From positions 682,001 to 746,000 of the forward strand of contig BROI01000004.1 of the NCBI GenBank assembly GCA_027923505.1: DNA of 64,000 nt, read 5' to 3'. The notes under the pieces are model-generated. The model made no database searches. It saw only the letters and a program-made list of their open reading frames with translations, and was not told the DNA's origin. Both the position numbers and the translations under genes were made by a program. This document shows, piece by piece, positions 8,406 to 19,076 of the stretch (position 1 is its first letter; every line of letters starts with the position of its first letter). Source of the stretch: Mayamaea pseudoterrestris (taxonomy: Eukaryota; Bacillariophyta; Bacillariophyceae; Sellaphorales; Sellaphoraceae).

Positions 8406-10984
8406 TCACCGACTTGCTGCTGTCGGCGCTAGTTCAGGCGTCGGCCTTGTGATTTTGGGCCGCGTAATGTAGTCAATCGTCTCCCGCACTTCATCCGTCA
8501 TAGAGAAGTCCCTATCGGTCATGTACCGAATATCGCATTCATCGTCGAGCGACCCATCCTCCTTTTCGCATGGTCGAAAGAGATAACCTGCCGCCTTGCC
8601 AAAATTATACACATCCAGAGGATCCTTGCCAGAGCCATCGTCAAGCAACTTGACGCACTTGCTTTTAATGTCAAAGATGATTGGGAGTCCATTCGGAATT
8701 TCCAACTCAACTATTTTCTCCTCGGGTATCTCACAGAGATGCATCAGTAATCCCCGAATGGCATTTTCGCTACTTGAAATTAGCACTCGCTTGCCCTGGC
8801 TGACAGCCTCCGGAATGATTTTCTCTGTGAAGAAAGGAATTGTTCGGTCCATGCAATCTTTCAATGACTCTGTTTTGGGAAGTTTGCGATGAATTATTGG
8901 TCGACCCTTCTCAATGCTTCGTATAGCACTCTCCCGAAAGCCCCAACGAACATCATTCAAGTACTTTTGATATCGTCTATCATTGCCGGGATAGTGCTGT
9001 GAGAATGACGAGACAGCAGGAGGCCTTGTAGTAAAACCTCGGCGCCAAGCTTTAAATTGTGTCTCACCATGGCGCTGCTTTACCATCTGCTTGGACAACC
9101 CTGTCAGCTCCCCGTACATTCGTTCATTTAAACGCCATGTCTTGATCATCGGCAACCAGAGCGAGTCGAGCTCATCCAAAACGTACAAAGCAGTCTCGAT
9201 TGCGCGCGAGAGCCAGGACGTGTACACCACATCAAATTCAAATCCATGTAGCTTCAACAATCTGCCCGCTGCGCGGGCCTCTTCGACACCATCTCTCGCC
9301 AGAGGAGCATCTTCCCAACCTGTAAAAAGTCCTAACTTGTTGTGCTCTGTCTTGCCGTGACGAATAATAACAATGACAGGGTCTCGTCGGATCGGTGTTG
9401 CTCCAATGCCTGGAACGAGCGTCGCACTTGGTATGGCCGTCACACAAGGATTGTTGCTGGACATGAGCGGCCTGATAAACGTATTTCCTTCACCATCACG
9501 AGGTCCATTTGCAGCACTGGCGGCCTGCCGAAATGCGTGCTCCGGACTAAATTGTTCACCCGACTTTAGCTCTTGCATACCAAGCTCCCATATCTTGTCT
9601 TCTACCAATCTGAGCGGCTTGCCGTTGTTACCGTCGGTTCCGTCATCTTCTGCCGCAGAAGGATCAAAAAACTGTCCCGCCCAAGTTTGAATTTCGCGCT
9701 CGGCCATGAGCTTGTAAAGACTCCGTTCCAAGGCACTCATTGGGGTCTGCGCGCGTAACATCTGCTCAGTGTAGCCAGGCACTTTCTTGCACCACTCTTC
9801 TTCGCGTTTCAAGGCCTCTTTGAGTAGGCCTGGCTTTTCGAGAAACAGTCCGTTCATGTGTACCTGAGCCGTCGTTCGCTGGTCGATATTGGGTGGAATG
9901 GATACCATTTCCTTGTTGAACTTGTAGATAATTGGAATTCCAGTCGGTATGGCAACTTCTTGAATGTCTTCGTCGTCGATATTATCAATAACTTTGACCT
10001 TAGGGGGATAATAGAATGTAAGAATTACAGAGACAAAGTGCAGATTGGTTTTGATCTACTTACCAATCCGCGAAGAGTATTGGCATGCGCAACAACCATG
10101 ACATTCTTCCCTCGACGTAGCTCATACACAATCTTGCAATCCCAGAGCGGCTTGACGCGCTCCATGCAATCCAGCAGCGATTCGGTGCGAGGTATTTGCT
10201 CAGAAGTTAAGTCAGCGTACTTACGATCCTTGCCTGGCCAGTATGCATCACCTGGCTTGACTGCGGGCGGCCTACTCTTGAGACTGCCTCGCCATTGCTG
10301 GACAAGATCTGGTCCGAGTTGAGACGCAGTATCCTTCTTGCCAAGCCCAGTCAATGCACCGTACATGCGCTCATTAATCCTCCAACTTTTGAAAACAGGA
10401 ATATACACGCTGTTCATTTCCTGCAATATAATCCAAGCACTGCGGATTGCCCGTTTCAACCTTGATGAGAAGACTACATCAATTTCATATCCTCCTTCCA
10501 GCAGCAACCGGGCAGCATGTTCCGATTCTCGTCGTCCCTTTTCGGTCAAATCAGGATCTGCCCAGCCTGTAAACGTTTGATTGGCGTTCCACGCCGACTC
10601 GCCATGACGTACAAGGATCAGTGTTCCCGGTTCCCTTGCCTGCGGAGAAATGAGTGCCTTAATGGGTGCACGGATCAGTCGCATTAGCAGGGAGCGCTTC
10701 TTTCGTCGCATATCGCCATATCCATCCTCATTGTCTTCTCCGTCAACTTGAGGCCAGAGGAAGCGAAAAAAGCTGCCTCGCTTGTCAAGTTCATTAGAAT
10801 ATTTGTAATTGGACGTGTATCCATTGATTTCGCCTTTTGTAAAGGGTTCTGCTGGTATTCGCGTTGATTGCTGTGATCGTTTCGTTATTGATGAGATTGT
10901 CGGAACGACAAAAGCATCGGCCCTCAAAATCAAGCTCATCACAGCTGCAAGAATAAACCGTTGCCATTTTGCAATCCTTGCCAT
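8406..10984 (-). CDS. Plastid-targeted tandem fusion of two phosphoglycerate mutase (dPGM-type) domains
   Basis: There are two exons, 10984-10064 and 9998-8406. The intron 9999-10063 (65 bp, GTAAGT...AG, phase 0) falls just after the catalytic motif of domain 1. The joined protein has 837 residues. Residues 5-30 are a signal peptide with the ADAFVVP junction typical of diatom plastid import. Domain 1 (about 120-335) has RHG (His127), the SRLKRA element, NERMYG with Glu205, and VVAHANTLRGL with His300. Domain 2 (about 513-740) has RHG (His521), the W..NERMYGELTG motif with Glu599, but ISSSENAIRGL where the second catalytic His should be (Ser717). A linker of about 180 residues joins them. dPGM interconverts 3- and 2-phosphoglycerate in glycolysis. 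Domain 1 looks active; domain 2 may be inactive, regulatory or altered in reaction. Confidence 0.88.
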
Positions 10985-11330
10985 GGCTGAAATGGTTGAT
11001 TGCTTGTAAATTGCGATCGCCGATATTAAGATAATGCAATAATGCGGATGATCTCGCCTGTTTTATCTGAGCTTCCATCCGCATCTGTTCTTCGGCAGAG
11101 CATCGAGCATCGAGCAATCACTCGTGTCCGTCTGGTACTGGAGACGTATTCACTCGTATTTCGGTCACACTTGGCTCGCCCGACTCGGGCGTTCCGTCAT
11201 CACTATAGCGTATAGTGTACACTCACCCATGTTGTTGTCCGTTCACCTCGAACAGCTCAAAATTGAAGACATTCAAGTCATTCATGTCTGGCTTGCCCAA
11301 ATTTCTGACACATACTTCAATAGATCGACC
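10985..11330. other. Divergent intergenic region
   Basis: This 346 bp gap lies between the divergent phosphoglycerate mutase and SGNH-like genes. The plus-strand frame is open back to 11124 (from a GTG or TTG-type codon), but no ATG with a better context occurs upstream of 11331. A short inverted motif, ATAGCGTATAGTGTACACTC, lies near 11205. No other feature is seen. Confidence 0.4.
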
Positions 11331-12692
11331 ATGACGAGTCCCCGGCGTCCCGCGGAGCATCGTATGCAGAGAAGAAGAAGATCATGGTTCATGAGCAGCA
11401 TATTACTGCTTGTAACATTCCTGCAAGTGCTTCGGCATCGAGCTAGTTCTGACGAGCAATTTATGGAGTCGAGGCATCCACTCGGCACGCGACGAATGAG
11501 AGCGATACCACAAACGAATATAGAAAAGGACCTACGCTATATAACATTTGGATCATCTATTACATGGGGTGTCGGATTGGATGATTTTAAACAAGCTTAT
11601 CCGTATCGATTGTCGTCCAAAGTTCGCAACGCTGCGAGCCGCATGGGAGGCGCGGCGCTTGCTGCCGCCTGTACCGAAACGATTGTCGGAGAGGATTTGT
11701 TTGATGTCGTGACTATTGAGTTTGTTGAGTTTGACGAGACGCATGTCATTTTGTCCAAGCGTCTCAGGCGGCGATTTCCAAATGCTGTGATTTTGTTTGT
11801 TCGGCTTTGGCATCCGGAAAACATTAGATATACTTCTGATTTTGGTGATATAATAGACTTAAATACTTGGCGAACAGTCAATGGGGGTCATTCAATATAC
11901 TCAAGTGAGCTGGCACTACTCATGATGGAAGCTGGGCCCGCCAAGTGGCATATACAAATCCCTGATGACCCGCTACTGAAGAATACGGTCGAACACATTG
12001 GCGCTCGAGTTGTCATTTTACCCATGCCTGATCAGGAAGCGTATGCGTTCCCGCAAAATCTGCTATCGTTTCTTACATTCTTTGATGAGAATGAGCACCA
12101 TTTACTGACAGCGAGGGGGCATGCTGCGCTTGCTTTGGAAATTTTAAGCGCTGTCAAAAGTGTTAGCTCTCTAGGGACGAGACTTGATGGTACCGTTGGC
12201 TCTTGGGGATCGGGTGATCAGTGCAACATGTGGTACTATAATGGTCAATTTCTTACATCGAGCGGCCAAAAACTCAAATTCTCGCAGGATGGTGACGGGT
12301 CACACAAACATGCGCTCGAATTCATGCCAGGTGGTGGAGCCTGGATTCGCGTGACAAACAAGTTTGAGAGTGATCGTATGCTGCATCTTACATATATGAC
12401 TGCATCGGACGAAGAAGACAATAAAGTCTACCCCCGAACACGAGTTCGAGTCAACAACCGGGCATTTGTTGTGTTGGAGCCTTACAATGAGGGAACCGAT
12501 GATGCTCACTTGACGCGCACCTCTGTGGTCGGCCGCATACCTCCCGGTGAATCTGTAATTTACATGGACCCGTTGGAGACATCACAGCTTTACTTCCGAC
12601 TAGTGGGTGCCAGCCTTTTGAGTGAGGAAGCAATTGAAGGTATTTTACCGATCGATTTTAAACTAGAGCCTGAGCCGGCTGCTGCCTTTTGA
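11331..12692 (+). CDS. SGNH/GDSL-hydrolase-like type II membrane protein
   Basis: From the chosen ATG the protein has 453 residues. The basic N-terminus (RMQRRRRSW) followed by SSILLLVTFLQVL makes a signal anchor, so the domain should face the secretory lumen. Residues 70-80 (YITFGSSITWGVG) match SGNH block I, with Ser76 in the nucleophile position. DENEHHLLTARGHAALALEIL near residue 250 resembles block V, with the catalytic Asp/His pair. Beyond about 290 is a beta-rich region (WYYNGQF, GGGAWIRVTNKF, YMTASDEED). Many carbohydrate or lipid esterases share this fold; the substrate cannot be told. An alternative start 207 bp upstream would add residues without family character and crowd the divergent promoter. 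Block III (GxND) is not obvious, so activity is uncertain. Confidence 0.6.
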   Translation: MTSPRRPAEHRMQRRRRSWFMSSILLLVTFLQVLRHRASSDEQFMESRHPLGTRRMRAIPQTNIEKDLRYITFGSSITWGVGLDDFKQAYPYRLSSKVRNAASRMGGAALAAACTETIVGEDLFDVVTIEFVEFDETHVILSKRLRRRFPNAVILFVRLWHPENIRYTSDFGDIIDLNTWRTVNGGHSIYSSELALLMMEAGPAKWHIQIPDDPLLKNTVEHIGARVVILPMPDQEAYAFPQNLLSFLTFFDENEHHLLTARGHAALALEILSAVKSVSSLGTRLDGTVGSWGSGDQCNMWYYNGQFLTSSGQKLKFSQDGDGSHKHALEFMPGGGAWIRVTNKFESDRMLHLTYMTASDEEDNKVYPRTRVRVNNRAFVVLEPYNEGTDDAHLTRTSVVGRIPPGESVIYMDPLETSQLYFRLVGASLLSEEAIEGILPIDFKLEPEPAAAF

Positions 12693-13292
12693 CTTGGAAC
12701 GCCAGCGCTTACAACTCGAAAGATGGTCGAGTCGGAGTTTGAGCAAATTAGTGTTTTTTGCACGAGGCCATTCTCAGGAGCAAAAACGGACCAAAGATGA
12801 AGGACTTCCTCGCGCTGCTTGGAAATAACGAAGAACTTGACGTTTTTGCAAAAGAAGGTGCACGAATTTGCCAGCTCTTTCCCCATGCCTGGCTTCGCCA
12901 CATCGACAATGAAGTACAATGACTGCCATGGCGCATAATTTTAGAACATTTCCTGTTACCTTTTGTTGATTTTTTGTTAGGTTAAAAGGGTGACAAATTT
13001 GCGTCAATTTCCAGTGTAGAATAACTAGATCGCTGGGAGTAATAGCCGAGACATTGCCTGGCACGCAATACTTTTAGCTATGATTTTTTTGCAAGATAGA
13101 CAATCTAGTTTAAAAATTCCTTAATTACGTGATTGACCGCAGTTTGCAAAGTGTCGTTATTGGCAATAGCCTCATATCAAAGTAGTCATGGCGTCGCATG
13201 GCGGAACGAAGACCGTTTTATACTCACGTTCGCAAGCACAATCGTGTGGCTCCAATATGCTGAAAGACTGCAGCTGAAGCTACCCTGAATGG
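12693..13292. other. Convergent intergenic region with weak coding hints
   Basis: This 600 bp gap lies between the convergent SGNH-like and F-box genes. A minus-strand frame (12919 downwards) reads a protein-like stretch, LANSCTFFCKNVKFFVISKQ, but it then runs into the 3' end of the SGNH gene. A plus-strand 42-codon frame from 12797 (start MKDFLALLGNNEELDVFAKE) covers the same bases. Neither has homologues I recognise. No repeat or RNA gene is seen. Confidence 0.3.
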
Positions 13293-15812
13293 TCAATGCT
13301 CTAGTGTATGTGAATGATCACGGGGGAACGGAATTACCAGAGGGACGGTTGTGCCGTGTCGAATCTGAACCAGGAATTTTGTAAAGTTGCTTCGCTGGAC
13401 AAACTTTGATATGGTGGAGCACCCTTGCGCATGTATATGCGTCTGGATAACAGCCGATTCGAAAAGTCCAAGCTGGCATATGACATTACCCACTGCAGGC
13501 CTTGGCCTCGACGACGAAAAGTGGACACTGCCGTCTAAATTGACAATTCGCTTGCTAAATCGCTCATCCCATGATATCTCCTTCATTTCCACTCCGCGCC
13601 TCCGAGTGGAAGCATCGACCGACTGCAACTGCTCTCGTATAATAATCGGATAGTCGTGTCGTCCAGTATTTTGCACGACGGTTCGCAGTTCAACAACTGG
13701 TAGTGACGTGAACGTGTCCTGGCCGTCAGAGCGCTTACAACTTCTCAATGTTTCTCCATTGCTTCGCTCCACCAGAAATGTCCAAGCGGAAACGACACCT
13801 TGCAATCGCGCTTCTCCGAGGAGGAACATTCCGTCGTGATTGAAGTGCGGCATTACATTCTCCGCATCCATACACTTGTAGAGACGAAGCGGTAGGCACG
13901 ATATCCCCTCATCAGCGTCCTCCAATTTCTCCCGCCATTGTCTAACATTGAAGAATCCAAAGCGCTGGATTGCCATGTCATTCCAAGCAACGGAGCCGTC
14001 AAAGTGCCGCTTGAACGTTTTCGAAACTTGTGTGCATCGGACAATTGTCTTTGGATCAAGGAACGATGCAATGCATGAATTGACGCGGGATGAGCTTCCA
14101 AGAATTAAATCCATTCCGTTGCGAATGGTAATGTCAATCGCCAGTCCCTGCTGATTGTGATGCAACACTTGGTCGACGCGGCAACGTTTCGCTTCCATTT
14201 CTTCCGTGTAAACGGCGCCATTTTCGTCCGCCTTTCGTTTGTGATCTCCATTCTTTAGTTCGTTCTTAGTTGAAACCAGCTCCCTCATGAGCAAGTCGCA
14301 CTGAGTGTTCAGGTATTCGACCATTTTGGCAGCGGATCGGACAAAGGTTGGCCTGTCCCATTTCTTGGCTTGCTCGGCAGTCAGCGTCGCTTCCGTCAAA
14401 CAAGTTGGAACACTGCTCGTTATGAAGCTAGAAGACGGTTTCACGACAGTCTGCCACTGATCGGCCCGTTCCTTGGACTGCGACCCTGCCACATGAATGG
14501 CAATGCTCAATTGCTCAATACTTTCGTTCAACTTGACGCGGGCAACCTTGGCGCGATGCTTTTTGCGCTCATAGGCATCGCCCGCGTTGACATTGTTCGC
14601 GTTGCTGCCACTATCGTCCGGGTCGTCGCCATCGTCGTGCGTGGCGGAACGCTTGTTCTTCACACTACCTCCGCCAGTCGTTGCTTTTGGAACATGCGAC
14701 AGTGGCTCCGGAATACTAGGCACCTTGTGCTTACGGCCAAAGCCATACTGGGACTTTTGCTGCGAGGCGCGCTCAATGGAGGCTGGAATGCTCTTGCTGG
14801 CAGACGCTTGATGATTTGCTGCGCTGTTGGTGGAAGCTTGCCGCTGCGCGTCAGTGGCCGCAAACGATCCACTGCGACCAGCATGGTCGGAATGCTGCTG
14901 CAGCGACAACTCTGGTGATGCCATGCCACCACTATCATTGACTATCGATCCTCGCATAAAGTTGATATCGCGCGCCCCATTGACTGGAATGGGAAGGGCC
15001 TGTTGCCGATGCTGTCCCGAGTGTCGTTGCAGCATGGTCGTTCGCTTGATTTCCTCCAGCGGCGTGGGATCGACGGAAAGTGCATCCAGCAATTGTTCGT
15101 CATTATCGTATAAGGCAGTCGTATCCTTCTTTTCATCTTGAATCGATGCCACGTAGTCCATCATTTGATAGTCAAAGAGTTGCTCCATGCTGTCGCCGCG
15201 GAGGCGAGGCTGGTTGGTCATGTCTTTGCGAATGCTATTGGTACTTGCTGTTGCTGTCTCCCTGTTGCCGTTTATCGCAGCAAAACTTGCTGCTGCTGCT
15301 GCTGCTTGTGCATCTTGTCCAATGGTATTGTAATTTCTTGTAGTTGTTGCTGCTGTCGTAAAGGTACCACGCGTCAACGCGCCAGCGTTGGCGTAACTTC
15401 CATGGTACGCGTGCCGGTTGCTTGATCCCAAGAAGGTTTCGCCCAAGTTTTCCGGCTTGTAGTCATTGGTATTAACGCTCCCATCTTGTTGCTGCTGCGG
15501 CTCGTGAAGGTAGTGAAGCTTGCGAAAGGACGAGCCGGTGCGATCCACGTTTTCCACAAAGGTTGGTAAACGGGCATTCTCCTGCAGCACCATGTGCACC
15601 GAGTTTGTCAAACGCCACGTCATGTCGTCATTGTCATGCATGTCATTGTGATTGGGACTATTCTGCAGTGAATGTTGTTGATCTCCGTCGTGATGCTGCG
15701 GAGAAGAGGCGCTCAGCGTATCGTCAAAGCTCGTCATGAGCTCGTCCAAAATGTCCATGGCGTCGATGGACTCGGCGCGACTGCGAAAGTTAGGCGATGC
15801 AGGTAGTGACAT
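13293..15812 (-). CDS. F-box-like domain protein with long disordered N-terminus
   Basis: I start at the ATG at 15812 (839 residues), because the 40 codons upstream look like translated leader. The opening region is a conserved-looking acidic helix (IDAMDILDELMTSFDDTLS). Residues about 60-500 are Gln/Asn/Ser/His-rich and disordered. Near residues 605-660 comes an F-box-like element: VNSCIASFLDPKTIVRCTQV followed by TFKRHF and WNDMAIQRFG. The remaining 180 residues are a beta-rich domain (MFLLGEARLQGVVSAWTFLVER, VELRTVVQNTG). F-box proteins link SKP1-cullin ubiquitin ligases to targets, so the C-terminal domain would be the substrate reader. The F-box is divergent and could instead be a generic helical motif; no leucine-rich or WD repeats are visible. 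It shares a divergent promoter with DPH4. Confidence 0.6.
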   Translation of the reverse strand: MSLPASPNFRSRAESIDAMDILDELMTSFDDTLSASSPQHHDGDQQHSLQNSPNHNDMHDNDDMTWRLTNSVHMVLQENARLPTFVENVDRTGSSFRKLHYLHEPQQQQDGSVNTNDYKPENLGETFLGSSNRHAYHGSYANAGALTRGTFTTAATTTRNYNTIGQDAQAAAAAASFAAINGNRETATASTNSIRKDMTNQPRLRGDSMEQLFDYQMMDYVASIQDEKKDTTALYDNDEQLLDALSVDPTPLEEIKRTTMLQRHSGQHRQQALPIPVNGARDINFMRGSIVNDSGGMASPELSLQQHSDHAGRSGSFAATDAQRQASTNSAANHQASASKSIPASIERASQQKSQYGFGRKHKVPSIPEPLSHVPKATTGGGSVKNKRSATHDDGDDPDDSGSNANNVNAGDAYERKKHRAKVARVKLNESIEQLSIAIHVAGSQSKERADQWQTVVKPSSSFITSSVPTCLTEATLTAEQAKKWDRPTFVRSAAKMVEYLNTQCDLLMRELVSTKNELKNGDHKRKADENGAVYTEEMEAKRCRVDQVLHHNQQGLAIDITIRNGMDLILGSSSRVNSCIASFLDPKTIVRCTQVSKTFKRHFDGSVAWNDMAIQRFGFFNVRQWREKLEDADEGISCLPLRLYKCMDAENVMPHFNHDGMFLLGEARLQGVVSAWTFLVERSNGETLRSCKRSDGQDTFTSLPVVELRTVVQNTGRHDYPIIIREQLQSVDASTRRRGVEMKEISWDERFSKRIVNLDGSVHFSSSRPRPAVGNVICQLGLFESAVIQTHIHAQGCSTISKFVQRSNFTKFLVQIRHGTTVPLVIPFPRDHSHTLEH

Positions 15813-16249
15813 GGTTGATCGTTGTTTGTAAAGGGCCAAAAGGGAGCAGCTATAGCTATAGTAATGAATGAGCGATGAGGAAAGCTTTGCGGTCGGCCGA
15901 AGGCATAAGCAATATAGCTGCAAGCAACACAAAGTAGACTATTGGGCTCTCTCTCTTTCTAGTTTATATAAATGAGCTAGAACTTGAACTATCAAAATAG
16001 TATTGGCTATTGGAAAATGGACTCATGCAAGCTTGCTTGGTTCAGAGGATTGCTGTTCGCGGCGCACAGCACGAGGCGGTACCAAGTACCGGAACGACGA
16101 GAACGTTCAATGCTGCTACGACATGATGACGTTTGAAGTAGAAAAGTGCAGCAAACCACTCGCTTGCCTTGGACGACCATGAACATCATTCTTCCCATTA
16201 CTCCACTGCAGCACCGCGACCAAAGCTTGGTGACGACGACGACGACGAC
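15813..16249. other. Divergent promoter region (F-box gene / DPH4)
   Basis: A 437 bp gap between divergent starts. A palindromic TATA-like element TTTATATAAA lies at 15963-15972, about 150 bp upstream of the F-box gene ATG. The DPH4 frame is open back to 16169 but only from a TTG codon. No other structure is seen. Confidence 0.4.
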
Positions 16250-16726
16250 ATGAATCACTACCAAGTGTTAGGAGTCTCATCGACTGCGTCGAAGCACGAA
16301 ATCAAGCAAGCCTTTGTAGCATTGGCGCTTCAGCATCATCCTGATCGCTGTCAGTCTGCCGATAACGTTGATCATGATGCTCCACGAAAAGGCAACAGTA
16401 ATGACTCTGCTGAACCATTTCATCGCATCCAATTAGCTTGGGATTGCCTGCAAGACTTGCAGCTGCGACAGCAATATGATCAAGCACTCTTTCTGCAAAG
16501 GCAGCAGCATAACGGCAAGCGACAGTCAGCCGTTAGCATTCGCATTGAAGACTGCTATACAACAAGACCGAACAGTGACGACAACCTGAATGGCTGCTGC
16601 TTCTACAAGTGTCGATGCGGACAAGAGTTGGATGTTTACAATGAAGTGAATGACCTGCTCGACTGTACAGCCTGCAGTTTGGTGTATGACACAAAACTAA
16701 TCTTTCAAGATGAACAAGCAGCATGA
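16250..16726 (+). CDS. DPH4: Diphthamide biosynthesis protein 4 (J-domain + CSL zinc finger)
   Basis: The first ATG in frame (16250) gives 158 residues, close to DPH4/DNAJC24 proteins (about 150-170). Residues 1-80 are a J domain: NHYQVLGVSSTASKHEIKQAF, the HPD tripeptide in LQHHPDR, and a helix IV ending in LRQQYDQAL. Residues about 110-155 hold the CSL-type zinc finger: Y.CRCG, then LLDCTACSLVYDT, giving the four Cys ligands. DPH4 supplies electrons or iron handling with DPH3 for the DPH1-DPH2 step, which modifies a histidine of elongation factor 2 in the cytosol. A 25-residue insertion with Asp/Asn/Ser splits the J domain between the HPD loop and helix III. The alternative 185-residue frame starts at TTG and adds only low-complexity sequence. 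Confidence 0.9.
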   Translation: MNHYQVLGVSSTASKHEIKQAFVALALQHHPDRCQSADNVDHDAPRKGNSNDSAEPFHRIQLAWDCLQDLQLRQQYDQALFLQRQQHNGKRQSAVSIRIEDCYTTRPNSDDNLNGCCFYKCRCGQELDVYNEVNDLLDCTACSLVYDTKLIFQDEQAA

Positions 16727-16838
16727 ATGTGGCTACAGATATGATGCATCACTTACAACAACTTTTATGAAAACTTCAATTACTATGATAAAATGTAATC
16801 CGACATGATCCGTCCTCCGCATCGCCACTTGCACATGC

Positions 16839-19076
16839 TCAAAGTTCCAAACGATCATCCATGACCACCACCAACTTGGCCACGGACGGCTGTCGCGACG
16901 GTTGCACCGGCACACTAATGGGCGGACTATCACAAAACGGCGATCCCGGTCGCGTCGGCACACACGGTGGCTCCAACGAATCATCCGAAACATCCGGATG
17001 ATTCTTTTGCAATTTGCGATTGGCCTTGCGCAAAAAGGCCGCTTCGGTCATTTTCGACGATTTACCGGAGGCGCTGCCCGACTTTTCGCGGCAGTACTGA
17101 ATGTAGGTGGCGTCGCGTCGGGCCTTGCGAATGTCTTCGGGGCGGCAGTTCCAGTCCTGCAGCAGCAAGTCGGTGCGCTTGCCGGGCGCCAAGTAAAACT
17201 CGCGGCGGGTGCGGCCCGAGCCGCGGCGAGTCTCGTACTCGTCAATGGCATAGTCTTGGGCGGGTAAAAAGTTCCAGCCAATACTAATGGGAGCTGTGGA
17301 ATGTGGTAAATTTAGAGTCAAATGAGCGTGGGTCAAAACACAATTGTAACGGAATCACATTTGCAAACACCATGTTTTATACTCACGTCCACTCGAGCAA
17401 CTAGGATTGTCGCCCACCACGCGCTCATACTCGCGCACATGGATGCGATCGAATCGCACCGACAGTGGCGTCTTGTTGGGCGTCGTCTTGCAAATGCTCT
17501 TGGGCGGGGCCGCCTTGTCTCGCTCGGCCATCCACGACGCCATGATTCCACTCAGCATCGAGTAGGTGGAGCTGTCATCGTCCGTTCCGTAGCCAAACGA
17601 GTCGTCGTGATGGTATTCGTGCGACTGCTGACGCTGCGGCGGCTGCGGGGGAACGACAATCAATGGTGTAGACGTGTCGGCGTCATTTGTCTTGCTTTCA
17701 GTGTCGTCGTAGGTGTTGTTGCTGGAAGATGCGTGATGATAGTTGCTGCTTTGCGCCGCATCGTCGTCATGTATGAGCCCCTGCAGCAAGTGATCGACGC
17801 GCTTCATTTGCTGCATGAGCTCCTGCCGCTCCTGCAACAAGTTGCTCTTGGAGACGCCGCCACCACCATTGCTAGTAGCGCAAGCAGCAAACTCGTCCTC
17901 ATCAAAGTCATGCTTGAGCGACTGCTGCCGGACCGGACGCTTGGGCAAGTCAATGAAACTGGTCAAGTTCATTTGCTTGTGCGTTTCGGGAACATGGTCT
18001 GGCACCGGCGACGGCGACCATCGGTCGACTGGATTGCGAAAATCGTCAGCGGTAACGCGCTGCTTTTGCTGCGACTCCGACAGCAGCGTCTCCGGAAGTG
18101 GAAAGTCGTGCGAGCTCGAGGTGGACGCCATGGCAATCTCCTCGTCAAAGTCGTACGAGCCTTCCGACTCGGTTTGGTTGTCATTGTCCGACACTTGGGG
18201 TGACGCTGGAAGAGTCGTCATGGTGGGCAGCGCATCGAGTCGTTTGGCGGCCTTGAGCTTGCGGGGAAAGAGCTTGGTAAAGATGGAACTGGATCGCGCA
18301 ATGAGTGGCGGCGCCGTGACTGCCGCTTCTTGCTTGCTGCTGCCATTTGCTTGCTGCAACACACTCGGCTTGGTATTGTTGTTACTGCTGCGACCAAAGA
18401 AGCCAGACTTTTGCCGCGGGAGTTGCGTCGACTGCTGCGGAACCATCGGTTCAAAACCATTTCCAACGTTCACACCCTGTTGCTTTTGTTCCACATTGCC
18501 TTCCGCAGGAGCCTGCGCGGGAGTGAACCAAACGCGACCAAAGAAGGAAGCCTTTCGCTCCGGCAAGGCAGCGGGAGACGGAGTGCGCATGCGATAGTCG
18601 CGTGACTGCTCCTTGGCAAAGTCGGCAAGGTCATACTCGACTGGCAGCTTTCGCTGCTTTGGCGTTGCTTTCGAATGAGCCTTGGCTGGAACGAATCGAC
18701 GAGATGACGAGCGAGAGCGAGCAATGGGTGGAGCTGCAGTAGTAGATTGGACATTGTCAAAGAACCTGTCGTCAATCTTGTATGACTGCTTGCTGTAGTT
18801 GGAAACGACGCGCTTCATTTGCTTCGTCTTGAGTTTGCTCGTCATGTTGCTCGAGGTCTTTTCCTCGTTATCCACCTGCGCCGTGTTTGACCCACGACGT
18901 TGGAACCAGGAGCCGGAGGATGACAAGACTGTCGCTTGGTCGGCTCCACGGGCTGGTGGAGTGACTGCTACGTTTTTGAAACTTGTTTCAAACTCTCGAA
19001 CGAGACGCCATCGATCCGCCTCGGAGCGAGCTCGATTCATTGTTGGAGTCGCAGTTGATGCAACTGTATTGGCCAT
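16839..19076 (-). CDS. Diatom-signature protein of unknown function
   Basis: There are two exons, 19076-17387 and 17293-16839. The intron 17294-17386 (GTGAGT...CACAG, phase 1) restores frame exactly and joins GDNPSCSSG to PPISIGW. The protein has 714 residues. Most of it is disordered, with Ser/Arg/Asp/Gln-rich tracts and several SxRF/FFGR short motifs (FFGRVWF, FFGRSS). The ordered part spans the splice: LSVRFDRIHVREYERVVGDNPSCSSG, then a Trp-ending PPISIGW, followed by a basic helical block (RTRREFYLAPGKRTDLLL, RPEDIRKARRDATYIQYC). I recall that VREYER..GDNP signature recurring in many diatom proteins of unknown role. It is probably cytoplasmic or nuclear; no signal peptide or membrane segment is present. 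Confidence 0.65.

Noticed and set aside
8406-9908. Independent 500-codon phosphoglycerate mutase gene
   Set aside because: The codon at 9908 is only an internal Met. The frame continues upstream through a GT-AG intron into the first mutase domain, and the sequence before it (IPTGIPIIYKFN) is the normal C-terminal strand of domain 1.
16169-16249. N-terminal extension of DPH4
   Set aside because: The extension starts at TTG and encodes only His/Ser and poly-Asp residues; the J domain begins right after the ATG at 16250.
17322-18597. Long plus-strand frames (293 and 260 codons) opposite the diatom-signature gene
   Set aside because: They are the antisense of a low-complexity CAG/TCG-rich coding region; their composition (Arg/Leu/Val or Ser/Cys-rich) and lack of motifs mark them as shadows.
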